Of a stretch of 5,449 nucleotides of DNA, positions 4,647-5,449 are shown one piece after another. The notes beneath the pieces are model-generated. The model was given only the letters and a program-made list of their open reading frames with translations. It did no database searches and was not told where the DNA came from. Numbering within the stretch: the first letter of the stretch is position 1; the number at the start of each line of letters is the position of its first letter. The DNA is from Chloroflexota bacterium. GTDB taxonomy: Bacteria > Chloroflexota > Anaerolineae > UBA1429. The stretch spans positions 1 through 5,449 of the forward strand of contig JAAZBY010000368.1 of NCBI GenBank assembly GCA_012513595.1, read 5' to 3'. Made by a program: the position numbers and the translations under genes.

Positions 4647-5449
4647 ATGAGGACCGTTTCACGCCGCGTGTTTCTGCGCCTGGCCGCCGCGTTGGGCGCC
4701 GGGGCGGCGGCCGTGCGCTGCTCGCCGGCCACGCCCAGGGCACCCACCGCCACGCTCGCAGCATGGCCACCCTCCCCCAGCCCCCAACCCTCCCAACCGC
4801 CCGAGACCCTGCCCACCACGCCTCCCACCCTTCTGCCCGCCAGCCCGGCGCCGGTGCCCCCGCCCGCGCCCACGGTGACGTCGGCCGGCCCCATCGCCGG
4901 CTCGGCCTATCTGGCTGTGGTACGCGGCCCCGATCCGGTTGCGCTTACCGAGCGGGCCATCGCCGCCGTTGGCGGCATCGAGCGCTTTGTGCGCAGCGGG
5001 TACGACGTCATCATCAAGCCCAACATCTGCAACTCTAGCCGCACCTTCGAGTATGCCTCTACCACCAACCCGGACGTCGTGGCGACGCTGGTGCGCCTGT
5101 GCCTCGGCGCCGGTGCCAAACGCGTGCGGGTGATGGACTACCCCTTCGGGGGAACGCCGCAGGCCTCCTACGCCCGCTCCGGAATCGAAGAAGCCGTGCG
5201 GAACGCCGGCGGCGAGATGGAGGTCATGGCCATGATGGGCTTTGTTGATACCGCCATCCCCGAGGGGGTGGACCTGAAAACCTGGCCCGTCTATCAGCCG
5301 ATCCTTGACGCGGACCTGGTCATCAACGTGCCGATCGCCAAGCACCACAGCCTGGCGCGCCTCACCCTGGGAGGCAAGAATCTGATGGGCACCGTCAAGG
5401 ACCGCGGCCAGATCCACCGCAACCTGGGCCAGCGGATCGCCGATATCAC
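4647..5449 (+). CDS. Tat-exported DUF362-family protein, partial (C-terminus cut by window edge)
   Basis: It starts at ATG 4647 with AGGAG (4635-4639) 7 nt upstream, and 267 complete codons are visible. The N-terminus carries a twin-arginine motif SRRVFL (5-10) and an Ala/Gly-rich hydrophobic segment (12-23). Cys25 follows in the context AVRC, which is a poor lipobox because of the Arg at -1. Residues about 27-80 form a Pro/Thr/Ser-rich linker. From about 88 the sequence matches the DUF362 family (COG2006): AVVRGPDP (90-97), VIIKPNICNS (121-130), a Thr-Thr-Asn-Pro segment (139-142), LCLGAGAKRVRVMDYP (151-166) and INVPIAKHHSLARLTLGGKNLMGTVKD (226-252, key residues K232, H233, K244, N245). DUF362 proteins have no settled reaction, and some carry extra ferredoxin domains that could lie beyond the edge. 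The protein probably acts outside the cytoplasmic membrane. No link to histidine synthesis is visible. Confidence 0.85.
   Translation, partial: MRTVSRRVFLRLAAALGAGAAAVRCSPATPRAPTATLAAWPPSPSPQPSQPPETLPTTPPTLLPASPAPVPPPAPTVTSAGPIAGSAYLAVVRGPDPVALTERAIAAVGGIERFVRSGYDVIIKPNICNSSRTFEYASTTNPDVVATLVRLCLGAGAKRVRVMDYPFGGTPQASYARSGIEEAVRNAGGEMEVMAMMGFVDTAIPEGVDLKTWPVYQPILDADLVINVPIAKHHSLARLTLGGKNLMGTVKDRGQIHRNLGQRIADI

Noticed and set aside
4192..4770. Minus-strand open frame (192 codons) running through the his leader into hisZ in another frame
   Set aside because: It starts upstream of the predicted promoter, crosses the terminator and overlaps hisZ out of frame. It reads the His-codon stretch as Pro-Ser and matches no family.
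4659..5417. Minus-strand open frame (252 codons) opposite the DUF362 gene
   Set aside because: The plus-strand frame has a Shine-Dalgarno site, a Tat signal and clear DUF362 motifs. The antisense frame is Gly/Arg/His-rich without any domain.

Overview
The window is G+C-rich bacterial DNA with two divergent transcription units on either side of a 390-bp control region (4257-4646). The organism is probably a member of the Chloroflexota (Anaerolineae-like). This is an inference from three things: a short-form HisG encoded next to HisZ, a twin-arginine-exported DUF362 protein with a long Pro/Thr linker, and the overall base composition. No rRNA or other marker is present to prove it.

Minus strand, read right to left, is the start of a histidine biosynthesis operon: hisZ (4256-2991), hisG (3003-2338), hisD (2341-974) and hisC (977 to beyond the left edge). 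All three junctions overlap (13, 4 and 4 nt), so the genes are probably translationally coupled. HisZ and the short HisG form the ATP phosphoribosyltransferase of step 1, HisD performs the last two oxidations, and HisC the transamination of imidazole-acetol phosphate. The remaining his genes would lie to the left of the window.

The most interesting part is the his leader. A near-perfect sigma70-type promoter (TTGACA, 17 bp, extended TGn-TAGTAT; 4548-4520) reads toward hisZ. About 23 nt after the predicted transcription start lies a short, unlisted reading frame of 37 codons (4490-4377) with a good ribosome-binding site. It ends in four consecutive histidine codons, two threonine codons and a stop. 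An imperfect hairpin follows (4377-4334), then an intrinsic terminator with a U-tract (4330-4298), which ends about 40 nt before hisZ. This is the layout of a ribosome-mediated transcription attenuator responding to histidyl-tRNA. Such attenuators are classically known from the enterobacterial his operon. I can propose antiterminator pairings, but none is unambiguous.

Plus strand, from 4647 to the right edge, is a DUF362-family protein. It has a twin-arginine signal peptide and a Pro/Thr/Ser-rich linker, and it has its own promoter (TTGACA, 16 bp, CAGAAT; 4576-4603) placed back to back with the his promoter. Its function is unknown, and nothing in the sequence ties it to histidine metabolism.
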